64,000 bases of DNA from Arthrobacter crusticola (GCF_004357995.1 NZ_SMTK01000002.1:763288-827287), one strand, 5' to 3'; positions 25,622 to 33,586 are shown, numbered from the stretch's first letter. Made by a program: numbers and translations. Notes: generated by a model not told the origin, from the letters alone.

Positions 25622-25902
25622 TGAACGTCGTTACATCCAGCGCCCCCTGCGGGTATGGGAAATAACACGTCCAGGATGCAAGCGGAGTCCTCTCCCACCC
25701 GCGATTGCCTGGTGCTTCTTTGGGAAGCGCTTCAGGCAGCCGGGTCCAGGTCGGTGCAGCAGGCGCAACCCGCGCCTGAGCACACGCCGGTATCTGCCGG
25801 ACGTGTACGCACTGATACCCGAGGCCTTCAATTGCGCATGCGATTGGAGGCCTTCTCCATGTGCAGGCGGTCTCCCCGGTTTTCAACAATCAGGAGCTAC
25901 AC
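25622..25902 (+). promoter_or_regulatory. Structured 5' leader of infC-rpmI-rplT
   Basis: About 280 nt without a gene. Hairpins seen by eye are TGCCTG/CAGGCA enclosing CTTC/GAAG (25706-25738), AGGCGC/GCGCCT (25761-25777), and a 14-bp stem with GCAT loop (25822-25853, two G-U pairs). The last stem buries the only GGAGG (25846-25850) near the in-frame GTG at 25861. IF3-L35-L20 operons in other bacteria are feedback-regulated through their leaders. I cannot say whether this fold matches a named RNA family. Confidence 0.6.
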
Positions 25903-27021
25903 ATTAGCGAGCCAAGAATCAATGATCGTATCCGCGTTTCCGAGGTGCGGTTGGTTGGGCCTGCCGGCGAACAGGTAGGAATTGTCCGTATCGAGGACGC
26001 ACTTCGACTTGCCGCCGAGTCCGACCTTGATCTTGTTGAGGTTGCACCGCAGGCCAAGCCTCCGGTTGCCAAGCTGATGGATTTTGGCAAGTACAAGTAC
26101 GAAGCCGCGGTCAAGGCGCGTGAGGCACGGAAGAACCAGACCAACACGGTCCTCAAGGAAATCCGCTTCCGCCTGAAGATCGACACCCACGACTACGAGA
26201 CCAAGCGCGGGCACGCCATCCGGTTCCTCGGCGCGGGCGACAAGGTCAAGGCCATGATCCAGTTCCGCGGCCGCGAACAGCAGCGCCCCGAAATGGGCAT
26301 CCGGCTGCTGCAGCGCTTCGCCGAGGATGTCGCCGAGGTCGGCGTCGTCGAGTCCTCACCGAGGATCGACGGACGCAACATGGTCATGGTGATCGGCCCG
26401 GTCAAGAACAAGGCCGAGGCGAAGGCTGAAGCACGCCGCGCCACGCAGCGCGCCGATGCCAAGGCGGCGAACGAGGCGGCCAAGGCCGGTACGCCCCGCG
26501 TCGATGTCTCCGGAGCCAGCGGCGCGCCGCTGACGCAGACCCTCGCCGACCTGCTGCCCGAGGGCTACTCGATCACCGGCAGCCAGCCGGAGGAGGCAAC
26601 GGCTCCCGCCGAGGCCGCACCGGAAGCGTCCGAGCAGGCAGCACCCGCCCAGGAGACGGCCCCGGCCGTCGTAGAGCAGGCAGCCCCCGCCGCCGAGCAG
26701 GCAGCCCCCGCCGCTCAGCCGGCCAAGGCTCCGGCACCCCGGCAGGCACCCGCCCGGGCCGCTCGACCGGCAGCCGCGGCATCAAAGCCCGCAGCCGCCC
26801 GGCCGGCAGCGGCGGCGTCCAAGCCTGCCGAGGCCAGGCCCGCCGCCGAGACGGCACCGGCAGCACCGGTGGCCGCGCCCAAGCCCATGGCGGCACCGAA
26901 GCCCGGTGGCGCTCCGAAGCCGATGGCGGTTCCCAAGCCCGCCGCCGCCCCCAAGCCCGCCGGAAGGACGGCTCCCTCGAAGAGCCCGTCGAGCCGGCCG
27001 AAGCCTGGAAGCTCCGAGTAG
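25903..27021 (+). CDS. infC: Translation initiation factor IF-3 with long Ala/Pro tail, probable ATT start
   Basis: IF3 binds the 30S subunit and rejects non-canonical start codons. The family core (about residues 1-175) is intact: [37 protein letters not shown], then the C-terminal domain with [18 protein letters not shown] and [18 protein letters not shown]. After it comes an Ala/Pro/Lys-rich tail of about 170 residues ([16 protein letters not shown] repeats), absent from typical IF3. The start at ATT 25903 is chosen because AGGAG stands exactly 6 nt upstream and homology begins there. A GTG at 25861 in frame has its Shine-Dalgarno buried in a hairpin. ATT starts are known for infC and underlie its autoregulation. 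Confidence 0.88.
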   Translation: MSEPRINDRIRVSEVRLVGPAGEQVGIVRIEDALRLAAESDLDLVEVAPQAKPPVAKLMDFGKYKYEAAVKAREARKNQTNTVLKEIRFRLKIDTHDYETKRGHAIRFLGAGDKVKAMIQFRGREQQRPEMGIRLLQRFAEDVAEVGVVESSPRIDGRNMVMVIGPVKNKAEAKAEARRATQRADAKAANEAAKAGTPRVDVSGASGAPLTQTLADLLPEGYSITGSQPEEATAPAEAAPEASEQAAPAQETAPAVVEQAAPAAEQAAPAAQPAKAPAPRQAPARAARPAAAASKPAAARPAAAASKPAEARPAAETAPAAPVAAPKPMAAPKPGGAPKPMAVPKPAAAPKPAGRTAPSKSPSSRPKPGSSE

Positions 27022-27134
27022 GAACTTCCCAGCTCTTGGAATCCCTCCGGGTGACCAAGTAAAACCGCAGGCGCTCCTGGGCGCCGTCCAACCGCTGACA
27101 CCCGTCCGCGGCTAGCAGAAGGAGATCGGTTCCC

Positions 27135-27329
27135 ATGCCGAAGATGAAGACCCACAGTGGCGCCAAGAAGCGCTTCAAGCTGACCGGCAGCGGCAAGTTG
27201 AAGCGCCAGCAGGCCAACCGCCGCCACTACCTCGAGCACAAGTCCTCGACGCTGACCCGCCGTCTGGCCAGCGACAAGATCGTCTCGAAGGCCGACACCA
27301 AGGTCATCAAGAAGATGCTGGGCGTCTAA
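27135..27329 (+). CDS. rpmI: 50S ribosomal protein L35
   Basis: 64-residue basic protein starting [20 protein letters not shown], the L35 signature, with [21 protein letters not shown] lies 8-9 nt before the ATG. Second gene of the infC-rpmI-rplT operon; the 113-nt gap to infC holds no gene and no clear terminator. Confidence 0.97.
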   Translation: MPKMKTHSGAKKRFKLTGSGKLKRQQANRRHYLEHKSSTLTRRLASDKIVSKADTKVIKKMLGV

Positions 27330-27421
27330 GACCACACCAACCTTTCCGTCTTCGGGCACCGCACAGCGGAGGGCACCGCGGCCAGCAGGCCGGACGGACG
27401 AACTACTGAAGGAGTACGCAC

Positions 27422-27862
27422 GTGGCACGTGTGAAGCGGGCGGTAAACGCCCACAAAAAGCGTCGGGTTATTCTTGAGCGCGCCAAGGGCTACCGCGGGC
27501 AGCGTTCGCGCCTGTACCGCAAGGCCAAAGAGCAGCTGCTGCACTCGTTTGTGTACAGCTACGGTGACCGCCGCAAGCGCAAGGGCGACTTCCGCCGCCT
27601 GTGGATCCAGCGCATCAACGCTGCATCCCGCGCGAACGGCCTCACCTACAACCGCCTGATCCAGGGCCTGAAGGCCGCGGAGATCCAGGTGGACCGCCGC
27701 ATGCTCGCCGACCTCGCCGTCACCGACGCCGCCGCGTTTGCCACGCTGGTATCGCTGGCCAAGGCCGCCCTGCCCGCCGACACCTCCGCTCCCGTTGTGG
27801 CGGAAGAGAAGGTCGTCAAGGCACCCCGGGCCACCAAGGCCAAGGCCGCAGCGCAGGGCTAG
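27422..27862 (+). CDS. rplT: 50S ribosomal protein L20
   Basis: 146 residues, longer than the usual 117-120 because of a C-terminal Ala/Lys-rich tail ([21 protein letters not shown]). The core has [39 protein letters not shown] and [14 protein letters not shown] segments. L20 starts 50S assembly and in several phyla represses its own operon through the mRNA leader. AAGGAG lies 6 nt before the GTG. Confidence 0.97.
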   Translation: MARVKRAVNAHKKRRVILERAKGYRGQRSRLYRKAKEQLLHSFVYSYGDRRKRKGDFRRLWIQRINAASRANGLTYNRLIQGLKAAEIQVDRRMLADLAVTDAAAFATLVSLAKAALPADTSAPVVAEEKVVKAPRATKAKAAAQG

Positions 27863-27900
27863 GTCCGTTGCCGGCACCGCCGGCGGCAGCCTGAAATTTC

Positions 27901-28842
27901 ATGAGCATATCCGGACGCCCCCAGGCACCAGCGATGACCAACCCCCGAGCCGATCGGGTCAGGGAGGTCGCGCGGCTTGCGGGGCGTCCGGCGCGTTTAA
28001 AGCGGCGGCAGTTCCTCGCCGAAGGCCCCCAGGCGGTCCGCGAGGCGCTCCGGCTCCACGGGCTGCGCGGTGCCTCCGGGGGGCAGGAGGTCGTCACCGA
28101 GCTCTTCGCCACCGGCGCTGCCCTCGAACGCAATCCCGACATCGCCGCGCTGGCCGACGGGCCGGGCCTGCCCGCCGCGCGGCTGGTCACCGACGAGGTC
28201 CTCGCCGAGATGTCCTCGACCGTCACCCCGCAGGGTCTCATCGCTGTGTGCCGCTTCATCGATGTCTCCCTCGAGAGCGTCCTCGCGGCGCGCCCGACGC
28301 TGCTTGCGGTGCTGGTCGAGGTCCGCGATCCGGGCAACGCCGGAACCATCCTGCGGGCGGCCGACTCCGCCGGAGCCGACGCCGTCATCCTGACCGCCTC
28401 GAGCGTCGACCTTTACAACCCGAAGGCGGTGCGCTCGACCGCCGGGTCGCTCTTCCACCTTCCCGTGGTGCTGGGAGCCGACCGGGACGAACTCCTTGCG
28501 GCCCTGCGGGAGCATTCCCTGACAGTGCTGGCGGCGGACGGGTACGGCGACGTCGACCTCGACGCGCTCCAGGATGAGTCCTCGGCACGCCGGCTCGCCG
28601 GGGCGGGACCCGCCGGTGGCGCTGCGGGTGACCGGGCCCGGCTCGAGGAGCCGACCGCCTGGCTCTTCGGCAACGAGGCCCAGGGCCTTCCGGCTGACCT
28701 GGTCGAGGCGGCCGGACACCGGGTGGCCGTGCCCATCTACGGGCAGGCCGAGAGCCTCAATGTGGGAACCGCGGCCACCGTCTGCCTCTACGCCTCGGCC
28801 CGCGCGCAGCGCCGGACGCCGCCGGACGCCTCTACCGCCTGA
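27901..28842 (+). CDS. TrmH/SpoU-family RNA 2'-O-methyltransferase
   Basis: 313 residues. An N-terminal RNA-binding substrate domain (RRQFLAEGPQAVREAL) precedes a SPOUT knotted domain with motif 1 VRDPGNAGTILRAADSAGAD, motif 2 WLFGNEAQGLP and motif 3 VPIYGQAESLNVGTAATVCLY. It is expected to methylate a ribose in rRNA or tRNA; the target nucleotide is not determinable. A non-conserved insert of about 20 residues (AGPAGGAAGDRAR) lies between motifs 1 and 2. The ATG at 27901 or 27934 could be used; neither has a strong ribosome site. A gene of this type regularly follows rplT in Actinobacteria. Confidence 0.88.
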   Translation: MSISGRPQAPAMTNPRADRVREVARLAGRPARLKRRQFLAEGPQAVREALRLHGLRGASGGQEVVTELFATGAALERNPDIAALADGPGLPAARLVTDEVLAEMSSTVTPQGLIAVCRFIDVSLESVLAARPTLLAVLVEVRDPGNAGTILRAADSAGADAVILTASSVDLYNPKAVRSTAGSLFHLPVVLGADRDELLAALREHSLTVLAADGYGDVDLDALQDESSARRLAGAGPAGGAAGDRARLEEPTAWLFGNEAQGLPADLVEAAGHRVAVPIYGQAESLNVGTAATVCLYASARAQRRTPPDASTA

Positions 28843-28884
28843 GCGGCCCCCTTCTGGACCCCGCCCCGGCCGTGCCTTGCGGCC

Positions 28885-30108
28885 TCAGCCGACCGGCTCG
28901 AGGGTGCGCGCCTTGGACCGCGCCGACCGGGCGTCCATCCTGCCGCTGGCCAGCGCTACAAGGAGCCCCACCACAGCCAGCCCCGCCCCGACCAGGGCCG
29001 GCGCCGTGAATCCCCAGCCGGCGGCAATGACCGCCCCGCCCACAGCCGCGCCCAGGGCGTTGGCGATATTGAGTGCGGCGTGGTTCAGCGAAGAGGCCAG
29101 CGAGGGCGCTCCGGGGGAGACATCGAGGAGCCGGGTCTGCAGCGACGGGATCAGTGAGGCGCCGCTGGCTCCGACGAGGAAGACGAACAGGAACGCCGTC
29201 GGCGGGAAGCGCATCGCCAGCGGGAACACCACGAGCACGACGACGATGACCGCCATGACCGCGTAGATGCTGCCCAGGACCGACCGGTCGGCGATCCGCC
29301 CGCCCACCACGTTGCCGACCAGCATGCCGATGCCGTACAGGGCGACGACCAGGGGCAGGACGCCGGCGGGCAGGTCGGTGACCTCGGTGATGATCGGGGA
29401 AATGAATGAATAGACGGCGAAGAAGCCGCCGAAGCCCACCGTGCCGATCAGCAGGGTCATCCACATCTGCGGCCGGCGCAGCGCGGAGAGCTCGCTGCGG
29501 ATGCTCGCGTCGGGGTGCACCTCCTGCAGTGGAACAAACCGAAGGACCAGGAGGACCGTGGCGACACCGGTGACCGCGACCAGCAGGAACATGGTGCGCC
29601 AGCCGAACTGCTGGCCCAGCCAGGTGGCGAAGGGAACCCCAATCACGTTGGCGATGCTGAGCCCGACCATCACCATTGAGATCGCCCAGGCGCGCCGCGT
29701 CGGCTTGGCCAGGGACGCGGCGATCACTGCGGCCACCCCGAAGTAGGCGCCGTGGGGCAGGCCCGAGAGGAACCGGGAGAGCAGCAACATGCCGTAGTCG
29801 GCGGCCAGGAACGAAAAGAGATTGCCGAGCGTGAACACAAGCATGAGCACCAGCGCCATGGTCCTCTGGCGCCTGCGCGCCCCGAGCGTCGCCAGGACCG
29901 GCGCTCCGACGACCACTCCGATGGCGTAGGCGGAGATGACGTGGCCGCCCTGGCTGTAGCTCAGGCCGAGGTCGTCGACCATCTCCTGCAGCAGCCCCAT
30001 GATGGCGAACTCGGTGGTTCCGATGGCGAAACCGCCGACGGCGAGGGCGGCGATGGCAAGGCCAAGCTGGCGGGGCGTAATGGCGGGGGCGGGCCGGGAG
30101 GAAGACAT
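28885..30108 (-). CDS. MFS transporter, DHA1 (AraJ/efflux-like) family
   Basis: 407 residues, twelve predicted helices. The N-terminal GTTEFAIMGLLQEMVDDLGLS, with a Glu in helix 1, and loop motif APVLATLGARRRQRTMAL place it in the DHA1 drug/sugar efflux group related to AraJ and chloramphenicol exporters. The substrate is unproven. The ATG at 30108 is chosen; in-frame codons further upstream lie in a non-coding stretch. It is convergent with the TrmH-family gene. The 280 nt upstream hold a short pyrimidine-rich run and a GC palindrome but no gene. Confidence 0.87.
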   Translation of the reverse strand: MSSSRPAPAITPRQLGLAIAALAVGGFAIGTTEFAIMGLLQEMVDDLGLSYSQGGHVISAYAIGVVVGAPVLATLGARRRQRTMALVLMLVFTLGNLFSFLAADYGMLLLSRFLSGLPHGAYFGVAAVIAASLAKPTRRAWAISMVMVGLSIANVIGVPFATWLGQQFGWRTMFLLVAVTGVATVLLVLRFVPLQEVHPDASIRSELSALRRPQMWMTLLIGTVGFGGFFAVYSFISPIITEVTDLPAGVLPLVVALYGIGMLVGNVVGGRIADRSVLGSIYAVMAVIVVVLVVFPLAMRFPPTAFLFVFLVGASGASLIPSLQTRLLDVSPGAPSLASSLNHAALNIANALGAAVGGAVIAAGWGFTAPALVGAGLAVVGLLVALASGRMDARSARSKARTLEPVG

Positions 30109-30283
30109 AGACGACTTTCGGCGTGAAGTGGATGTCGACGCCGGATCTCCGGCGGGTGACGCCGTTGTCTTTCCCCACTGTAGTGCGGGCGGCAGGAGCG
30201 CGCAGGTTGGATGAGTCACAGCACCGGCGGTCCCCGGCACGAGGGCACCGCCCCGCCGGCACGGCCCGCCAGCACAGCCCGGC

Positions 30284-30347
30284 GGCGCCGGCCCCTTTCC
30301 CCACCCCTTTTTCCACTCCTTTTTTCGGGTCCGCGCGGCGCGCCGCG
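30284..30347. repeat. Pyrimidine-rich run with GC palindrome
   Basis: Repeated CCCCTTT/CCACTCCTTTTTT runs (about 30292-30326) are followed by the perfect palindrome CGCGGCGCGCCGCG (30334-30347). The stretch lies in the region between the divergent MFS and small-protein genes. Function is unknown; it may be promoter-proximal structure. Confidence 0.4.
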
Positions 30348-30388
30348 GGGTTCTGGTGCAAAACGGCGCGGTCTGATTGGCTTAAGGC

Positions 30389-30634
30389 ATGAGTTGGCTC
30401 CACCCCAAAGACCAGTTGCCCCAGAGCGAACACCTCCGGGAGGACATCAATCTCCCCGAGGCCGGGCACGAGTCCGCCGGGGAGTTTTCCGAGGAGGCGT
30501 ACACCTCCACCCAGCTCAACGCAGGGCAGTTCGTTCCCGGACTGAGCCCGCACGGCGAGTACCGGCACGAGCTCAACCCCGAGCACTTCGATGAGCCCGG
30601 TGACGGCCGGCTCGTCCCGCCCGAGGAGAGCTAA
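30389..30634 (+). CDS. Small acidic hypothetical protein
   Basis: 81 residues, strongly acidic and polar (MSWLHPKDQLPQSEHLRED at the start, GDGRLVPPEES at the end), with no hydrophobic core and no recognised domain; probably disordered. Third codon positions are GC-rich across the whole reading frame, supporting real coding. No good ribosome binding site is visible before the ATG. It lies between the divergent MFS gene and the Nudix gene. Confidence 0.6.
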   Translation: MSWLHPKDQLPQSEHLREDINLPEAGHESAGEFSEEAYTSTQLNAGQFVPGLSPHGEYRHELNPEHFDEPGDGRLVPPEES

Positions 30635-30651
30635 GGAACAGGACGGGTCCG

Positions 30652-30715
30652 GGTGCTGGTTGAATTCGGTGCTGGTTGAATTCGGCGCTGGTGGGACCCG
30701 GTGCTCGTTAGACTC
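30652..30715 (+). repeat. Four 16-nt tandem repeats directly before the Nudix gene
   Basis: Two perfect copies of GGTGCTGGTTGAATTC (30652-30667, 30668-30683) are followed by two degenerate copies (30684-30699 and 30700-30715). The fourth copy contains the TAGACT -10 of the Nudix gene. Confidence 0.8.
30709..30714 (+). promoter_or_regulatory. -10 element of the Nudix gene, leaderless type
   Basis: TAGACT ends 6 nt before the GTG at 30721. Confidence 0.6.
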
Positions 30716-30720
30716 GAGGC

Positions 30721-31167
30721 GTGACCCTACGCGAAACCGCTCCTGCGCTCCGACAGATCGTCGGCGCCGCCATTGTGGACTCCCTCGCCCGCCCCACCGC
30801 CCTCCTCGTGGCGCGCCGGACGGCGCCCGAGCAGTTCGCCGGCATGTGGGAATTCCCGGGCGGCAAGGTGGAGACCGGAGAGAGCTGCACCGACGCCCTC
30901 CACCGCGAGCTGAGGGAGGAACTCGGCGTCGACGTGAGCCTCGGCGCCGAGGTGAACGGACCCCTTCCAGGCGGGTGGCCGCTGAATGCCACAGCGGTGA
31001 TGCGCGTCTGGCTTGCCGAGGTGGCCGCCGGTGACCCGCAGCCCCTTCAGGACCACGACGAACTGCGCTGGATCGACCTGGCCGACGCCCCGGCCCTGGC
31101 GGCGTTGTCATGGATTCCGGCCGACCGGCCCATCGTCAGCGCGATCCTGGAGCTGGCGGGGTCCTAG
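30721..31167 (+). CDS. MutT-like Nudix hydrolase
   Basis: 148 residues with a complete Nudix box G-x5-E-x7-R-E-x2-E-E-x-G: GGKVETGESCTDALHRELRE then ELG (about residues 43-65). The short, MutT-like size and the WEFPGGK lead-in suggest a nucleotide-pool sanitiser such as 8-oxo-dGTPase or a CTP/dCTP pyrophosphatase. Substrate is not decidable from sequence. The GTG start is placed at leaderless distance from TAGACT. Tandem repeats lie on both sides of the gene. It is convergent with the radical SAM gene. Confidence 0.9.
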   Translation: MTLRETAPALRQIVGAAIVDSLARPTALLVARRTAPEQFAGMWEFPGGKVETGESCTDALHRELREELGVDVSLGAEVNGPLPGGWPLNATAVMRVWLAEVAAGDPQPLQDHDELRWIDLADAPALAALSWIPADRPIVSAILELAGS

Positions 31168-31227
31168 GGCGGCGGTCCTGAGACGGCGTTCCCGTCGAGG
31201 CGTGCCGCCGCCGGCCCGCGCAGGCGA

Positions 31228-31272
31228 AACAGCGTCGGCGAGAACAGTGTCGACTAGAACAGTGTCGGCTCG
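31228..31272. repeat. Three 15-nt tandem repeats spanning the radical SAM stop codon
   Basis: AACAGCGTCGGCGAG, AACAGTGTCGACTAG and AACAGTGTCGGCTCG lie end to end (31228-31272). The minus-strand stop codon of the radical SAM gene is at 31254-31256, inside the second copy, so repeat number sets the C-terminus. Confidence 0.75.
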
Positions 31273-32339
31273 GCCTGCGCCGGTGCGGTGCGAGCACCGG
31301 GCCGGTTCCGGCTGCCGGGCGGCCGGGGCTGAGTGCCTCCCGCAGGTCCCTCCCCGCCGGTCGAAGCGCTGCGCAGAAAGCCGGCTCCGGCCGGGAGCCC
31401 ATGGCGCTTCCGGAAATAGCGGACCCTTCCGGTGAGCCACTGCGTGTACTCCTTCGAGGCGTAGGAACCGCTCCCGTAAAGGTCGCGGTACCGGGGGAGG
31501 AGATGCCGGTGGTTTCGGGACAACCAGTTCAGGAACCATTCCCGAGCACCCGGCCGCAGGTGAAGCGGTCCCGCCGTGACTCCGGTGGCCCCGGCCGCTG
31601 CCAGCGCCGCAAAGAGCCCATCGAGGGCTTCATCGGTATCGGTGAGCCAGGGCAGGATCGGCATTGCCATCACCCCGCAGGGAAGGCCGGCGTCCCGAAG
31701 TCTGCTGATCAGCCCGAGGCGCGCCTTGGGCGCCGGCGTCCCGGGCTCCACGGCTTCGGCCAGGGCCGCATCCGTCAGGGCCAGGGAGATGCCCATGCCC
31801 ACCGGGACGGAGCCGGATGCGGCGGTCAGCAGCGGAATGTCCCGGGCCAGGAGCGTGCCCTTGGTGAGGATCGAAAACGGCGTCCCGGAATCGGCGAGTG
31901 CGGTGATGATGCCGGGCATCAGGCGGTAGCGTCCCTCGGCCCGCTGGTAGGGGTCGGTATTGGTGCCCATCGCCACGTGCTCGTGCTTCCACGAGGGCCG
32001 GGCAAGCTCCTTTCGCAGCACCTCCGGGGCGTTGGTCTTCACCACGAGCTGCGAATCGAAGTCCAGTCCCGCGTCGAGGTTGAGGTAGCTGTGGGTCTTG
32101 CGGGCGAAGCAGTACACGCAGGCGTGGGAACAGCCGCGGTACGGGTTGATCGTCCACGAGAACGGCATGCCGGAGCCGGCGTGCACCCGGTTCAGCACCG
32201 ACTTGGCGGCAACCTCGTGGAAGGTGATGCCGGCGAACTCGGGGGTGCGGACCGTGCGGAGGAGCCCGGCCAGGGGCAGCAGCGGTTCGGCGCCGGTGAC
32301 CGGCAGGGCGGGGTCGGTCTTCTGGGCATCCCAACGCAT
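31254..32339 (-). CDS. Radical SAM protein, Rv2578c family (SplB-like)
   Basis: 361 residues. The radical SAM motif is CSHACVYC (C-x3-C-x2-C, about residue 70) in NPYRGCSHACVYCFARKTH, followed by the partial TIM barrel (HVAMGTNTDPYQRAEGRYRL, VGMGISLALTD). This is the COG1533 group related to spore photoproduct lyase. The mycobacterial homologue Rv2578c belongs to the LexA regulon; here too a LexA box overlaps the promoter. The ATG at 32339 is preceded by a TCTAAT -10-like hexamer 6 nt upstream, so the transcript may be leaderless. The C-terminal 45 residues are low-complexity Pro/Gly/Ala and end within a tandem repeat. Its reaction is unknown; a DNA-damage role is inferred. Confidence 0.85.
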   Translation of the reverse strand: MRWDAQKTDPALPVTGAEPLLPLAGLLRTVRTPEFAGITFHEVAAKSVLNRVHAGSGMPFSWTINPYRGCSHACVYCFARKTHSYLNLDAGLDFDSQLVVKTNAPEVLRKELARPSWKHEHVAMGTNTDPYQRAEGRYRLMPGIITALADSGTPFSILTKGTLLARDIPLLTAASGSVPVGMGISLALTDAALAEAVEPGTPAPKARLGLISRLRDAGLPCGVMAMPILPWLTDTDEALDGLFAALAAAGATGVTAGPLHLRPGAREWFLNWLSRNHRHLLPRYRDLYGSGSYASKEYTQWLTGRVRYFRKRHGLPAGAGFLRSASTGGEGPAGGTQPRPPGSRNRPGARTAPAQAEPTLF

Positions 32340-32345
32340 CCCTGA

Positions 32346-32363
32346 ATTAGAACACATATTCGA
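32346..32363. promoter_or_regulatory. LexA (SOS) box overlapping the radical SAM promoter
   Basis: TAGAACACATATTCGA (32348-32363) matches TCGAAC-N4-GTTCGA at 10 of 12 fixed positions. On the minus strand it overlaps TCTAAT (32346-32351), the -10 of the radical SAM gene, 6 nt before its ATG. Its far edge is 32 nt from the -10 of pcp on the other strand. Confidence 0.8.
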
Positions 32364-32394
32364 GGAAAAAACAGGATGACGGGCCGCAATGGCC

Positions 32395-32400
32395 TACGCT
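32395..32400 (+). promoter_or_regulatory. -10 element of pcp, leaderless type
   Basis: TACGCT ends 6 nt before the ATG at 32407. Confidence 0.6.
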
Positions 32401-32406
32401 GGTTCC

Positions 32407-33045
32407 ATGATCCTCCTGACCGGTTTCGAGCCTTTCGGCGGTGAGGCCAGCAATCCCTCGTGGGCAGCGGCCCGCGGCGCCGCCGACCGGCTGGCGTCCG
32501 AGGGGTACGAGGCCGCCGCGGTCGAACTGCCCTGCTCCTTCGCCGAGGCTCCGGTGGCGCTGGCCGCCGCGGTGGAGCAGTTCCATCCCCGGCTCGTGCT
32601 GTGCGCGGGGCAGGCGGGCGGCCGGAGCGCCATCTCGCTCGAGCGGGTGGCAATCAACCTCGTGGATGCGCGGATCCCCGACAACCGGGGGGAGCAGCCC
32701 GTCGACCGCCCGGTGCGGGACGGGGGGCCGGCCGCGTACTTCACCTCCCTCCCGGTCAAGGCAGCGCTGATGAAGCTGACCGGGGCGGGAATCCCCGCGG
32801 AGGTCTCCCAGACGGCCGGCACGTACGTCTGCAATTTCCTCTTTTACACATTGATGGATCTGCTCGCTTCGCGCGGGAACATCACCGGCGGATTCGTCCA
32901 CGTGCCGTACTCGACCGGTCAGGGGGCCGTCCACGGCAAACCCGGGCTCAAGGTCGGCTCGATGGCGACGGCGCTCGCCCTCATCGCGGTCGCGGCGCTG
33001 GAGAACCCCGTTGACATCGAGGTGCCCGCCGGCGCCGAGCACTAG
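32407..33045 (+). CDS. pcp: Pyroglutamyl-peptidase I (pyrrolidone-carboxylate peptidase)
   Basis: Cysteine peptidase (family C15) that removes N-terminal pyroglutamate. 212 residues. Substrate loop is ILLTGFEPFGGEASNPS, the catalytic Glu region is GRSAISLERVAINL, the Cys is in QTAGTYVCNFLFY, and the His is in GGFVHVPY. Normal length for the family. The ATG at 32407 is chosen over 32389 because TACGCT lies 6 nt upstream and the fold starts at MILLTGFEPFGG. It is divergent from the SOS-boxed radical SAM gene; whether LexA also touches pcp is open. Confidence 0.93.
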   Translation: MILLTGFEPFGGEASNPSWAAARGAADRLASEGYEAAAVELPCSFAEAPVALAAAVEQFHPRLVLCAGQAGGRSAISLERVAINLVDARIPDNRGEQPVDRPVRDGGPAAYFTSLPVKAALMKLTGAGIPAEVSQTAGTYVCNFLFYTLMDLLASRGNITGGFVHVPYSTGQGAVHGKPGLKVGSMATALALIAVAALENPVDIEVPAGAEH

Positions 33046-33111
33046 CCTCCGCACCTGGCGGGGTGCCGTCGAAGCGGGCTGCAGCAGGGCGGTGCGGCGT
33101 CGCCCGTGCCG

Positions 33112-33555
33112 TCAGCGCCGGCGGATCACCGCGGCCGCTGCGGACCGGAGGCTGCGCACGGGCCGCTGCCGGTAGCCGCCGTCGGCCAGGCCCGCATGGC
33201 GTTCGAAGGGGTTGAGCGAGGCGGGGTCCCCGGTGCGCAGCACCGACCACGCGGCGGCGGCGAAATACAGCGGAAGGAAGGGCAGGCCGAGGCAGGCCGC
33301 GTACTGGAGGCTGTGCCGGGCCTCGTGGGCGAGCAGGGCCGTTCCAGCCCGAGAGCGGGGCCCGCGCAGGAACACAACGCTTCCCACCGTGAAGGCCCCG
33401 GCAATCGGCAGCCGGCCGGTCCAGCCCTCGGCGATGATGATCCCGCCGGGCCCGGGCGAGAGGGTGCACCCTCTCGCCCGGGCGAGCAGCAGTGCACAGG
33501 GGGTCGAGAGGTTCAGCCAGTTCAGGGCGCTGGCCACTGCGCCGGCAGAGCTCAT
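33112..33555 (-). CDS. Hypothetical protein with HE-x2-HS metal-binding-like motif
   Basis: 147 residues. A beta-rich first half (GCTLSPGPGGIIIAEGWTG, PIAGAFTVGSVVFLRG) is followed by a helix with LLAHEARHSLQYAACLG, resembling a zinc-peptidase-type His-Glu-x2-His helix, then a hydrophobic segment FLPLYFAAAAWSVLRT and NPFERHAGLADGGY. I do not recognise a named family; the HEARHSxQ pattern is also seen in DUF-type proteins of Actinobacteria. The coding pattern is good. TAGGAT lies 6 nt before the ATG at 33555, so it is likely a leaderless transcript divergent from pheS. Confidence 0.72.
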   Translation of the reverse strand: MSSAGAVASALNWLNLSTPCALLLARARGCTLSPGPGGIIIAEGWTGRLPIAGAFTVGSVVFLRGPRSRAGTALLAHEARHSLQYAACLGLPFLPLYFAAAAWSVLRTGDPASLNPFERHAGLADGGYRQRPVRSLRSAAAAVIRRR

Positions 33556-33561
33556 GCGGAT

Positions 33562-33567
33562 ATCCTA
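33562..33567 (-). promoter_or_regulatory. -10 element of the HE-x2-HS hypothetical gene
   Basis: TAGGAT on the minus strand ends 6 nt before the ATG at 33555. Confidence 0.55.
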
Positions 33568-33580
33568 GTTCCCGGTCAAT

Positions 33581-33586
33581 TAGACT
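33581..33586 (+). promoter_or_regulatory. Putative -10 of pheST
   Basis: TAGACT gives a transcript start near 33593 and a leader of about 108 nt before the pheS ATG. It lies within 14 nt of the divergent -10 on the other strand, so the two promoters overlap. Confidence 0.5.

Noticed and set aside
28832..31111. 759-residue minus-strand frame across the MFS, small acidic and Nudix genes
   Set aside because: It crosses three better-supported genes and two promoters, and its product is Arg/Pro-rich low complexity.
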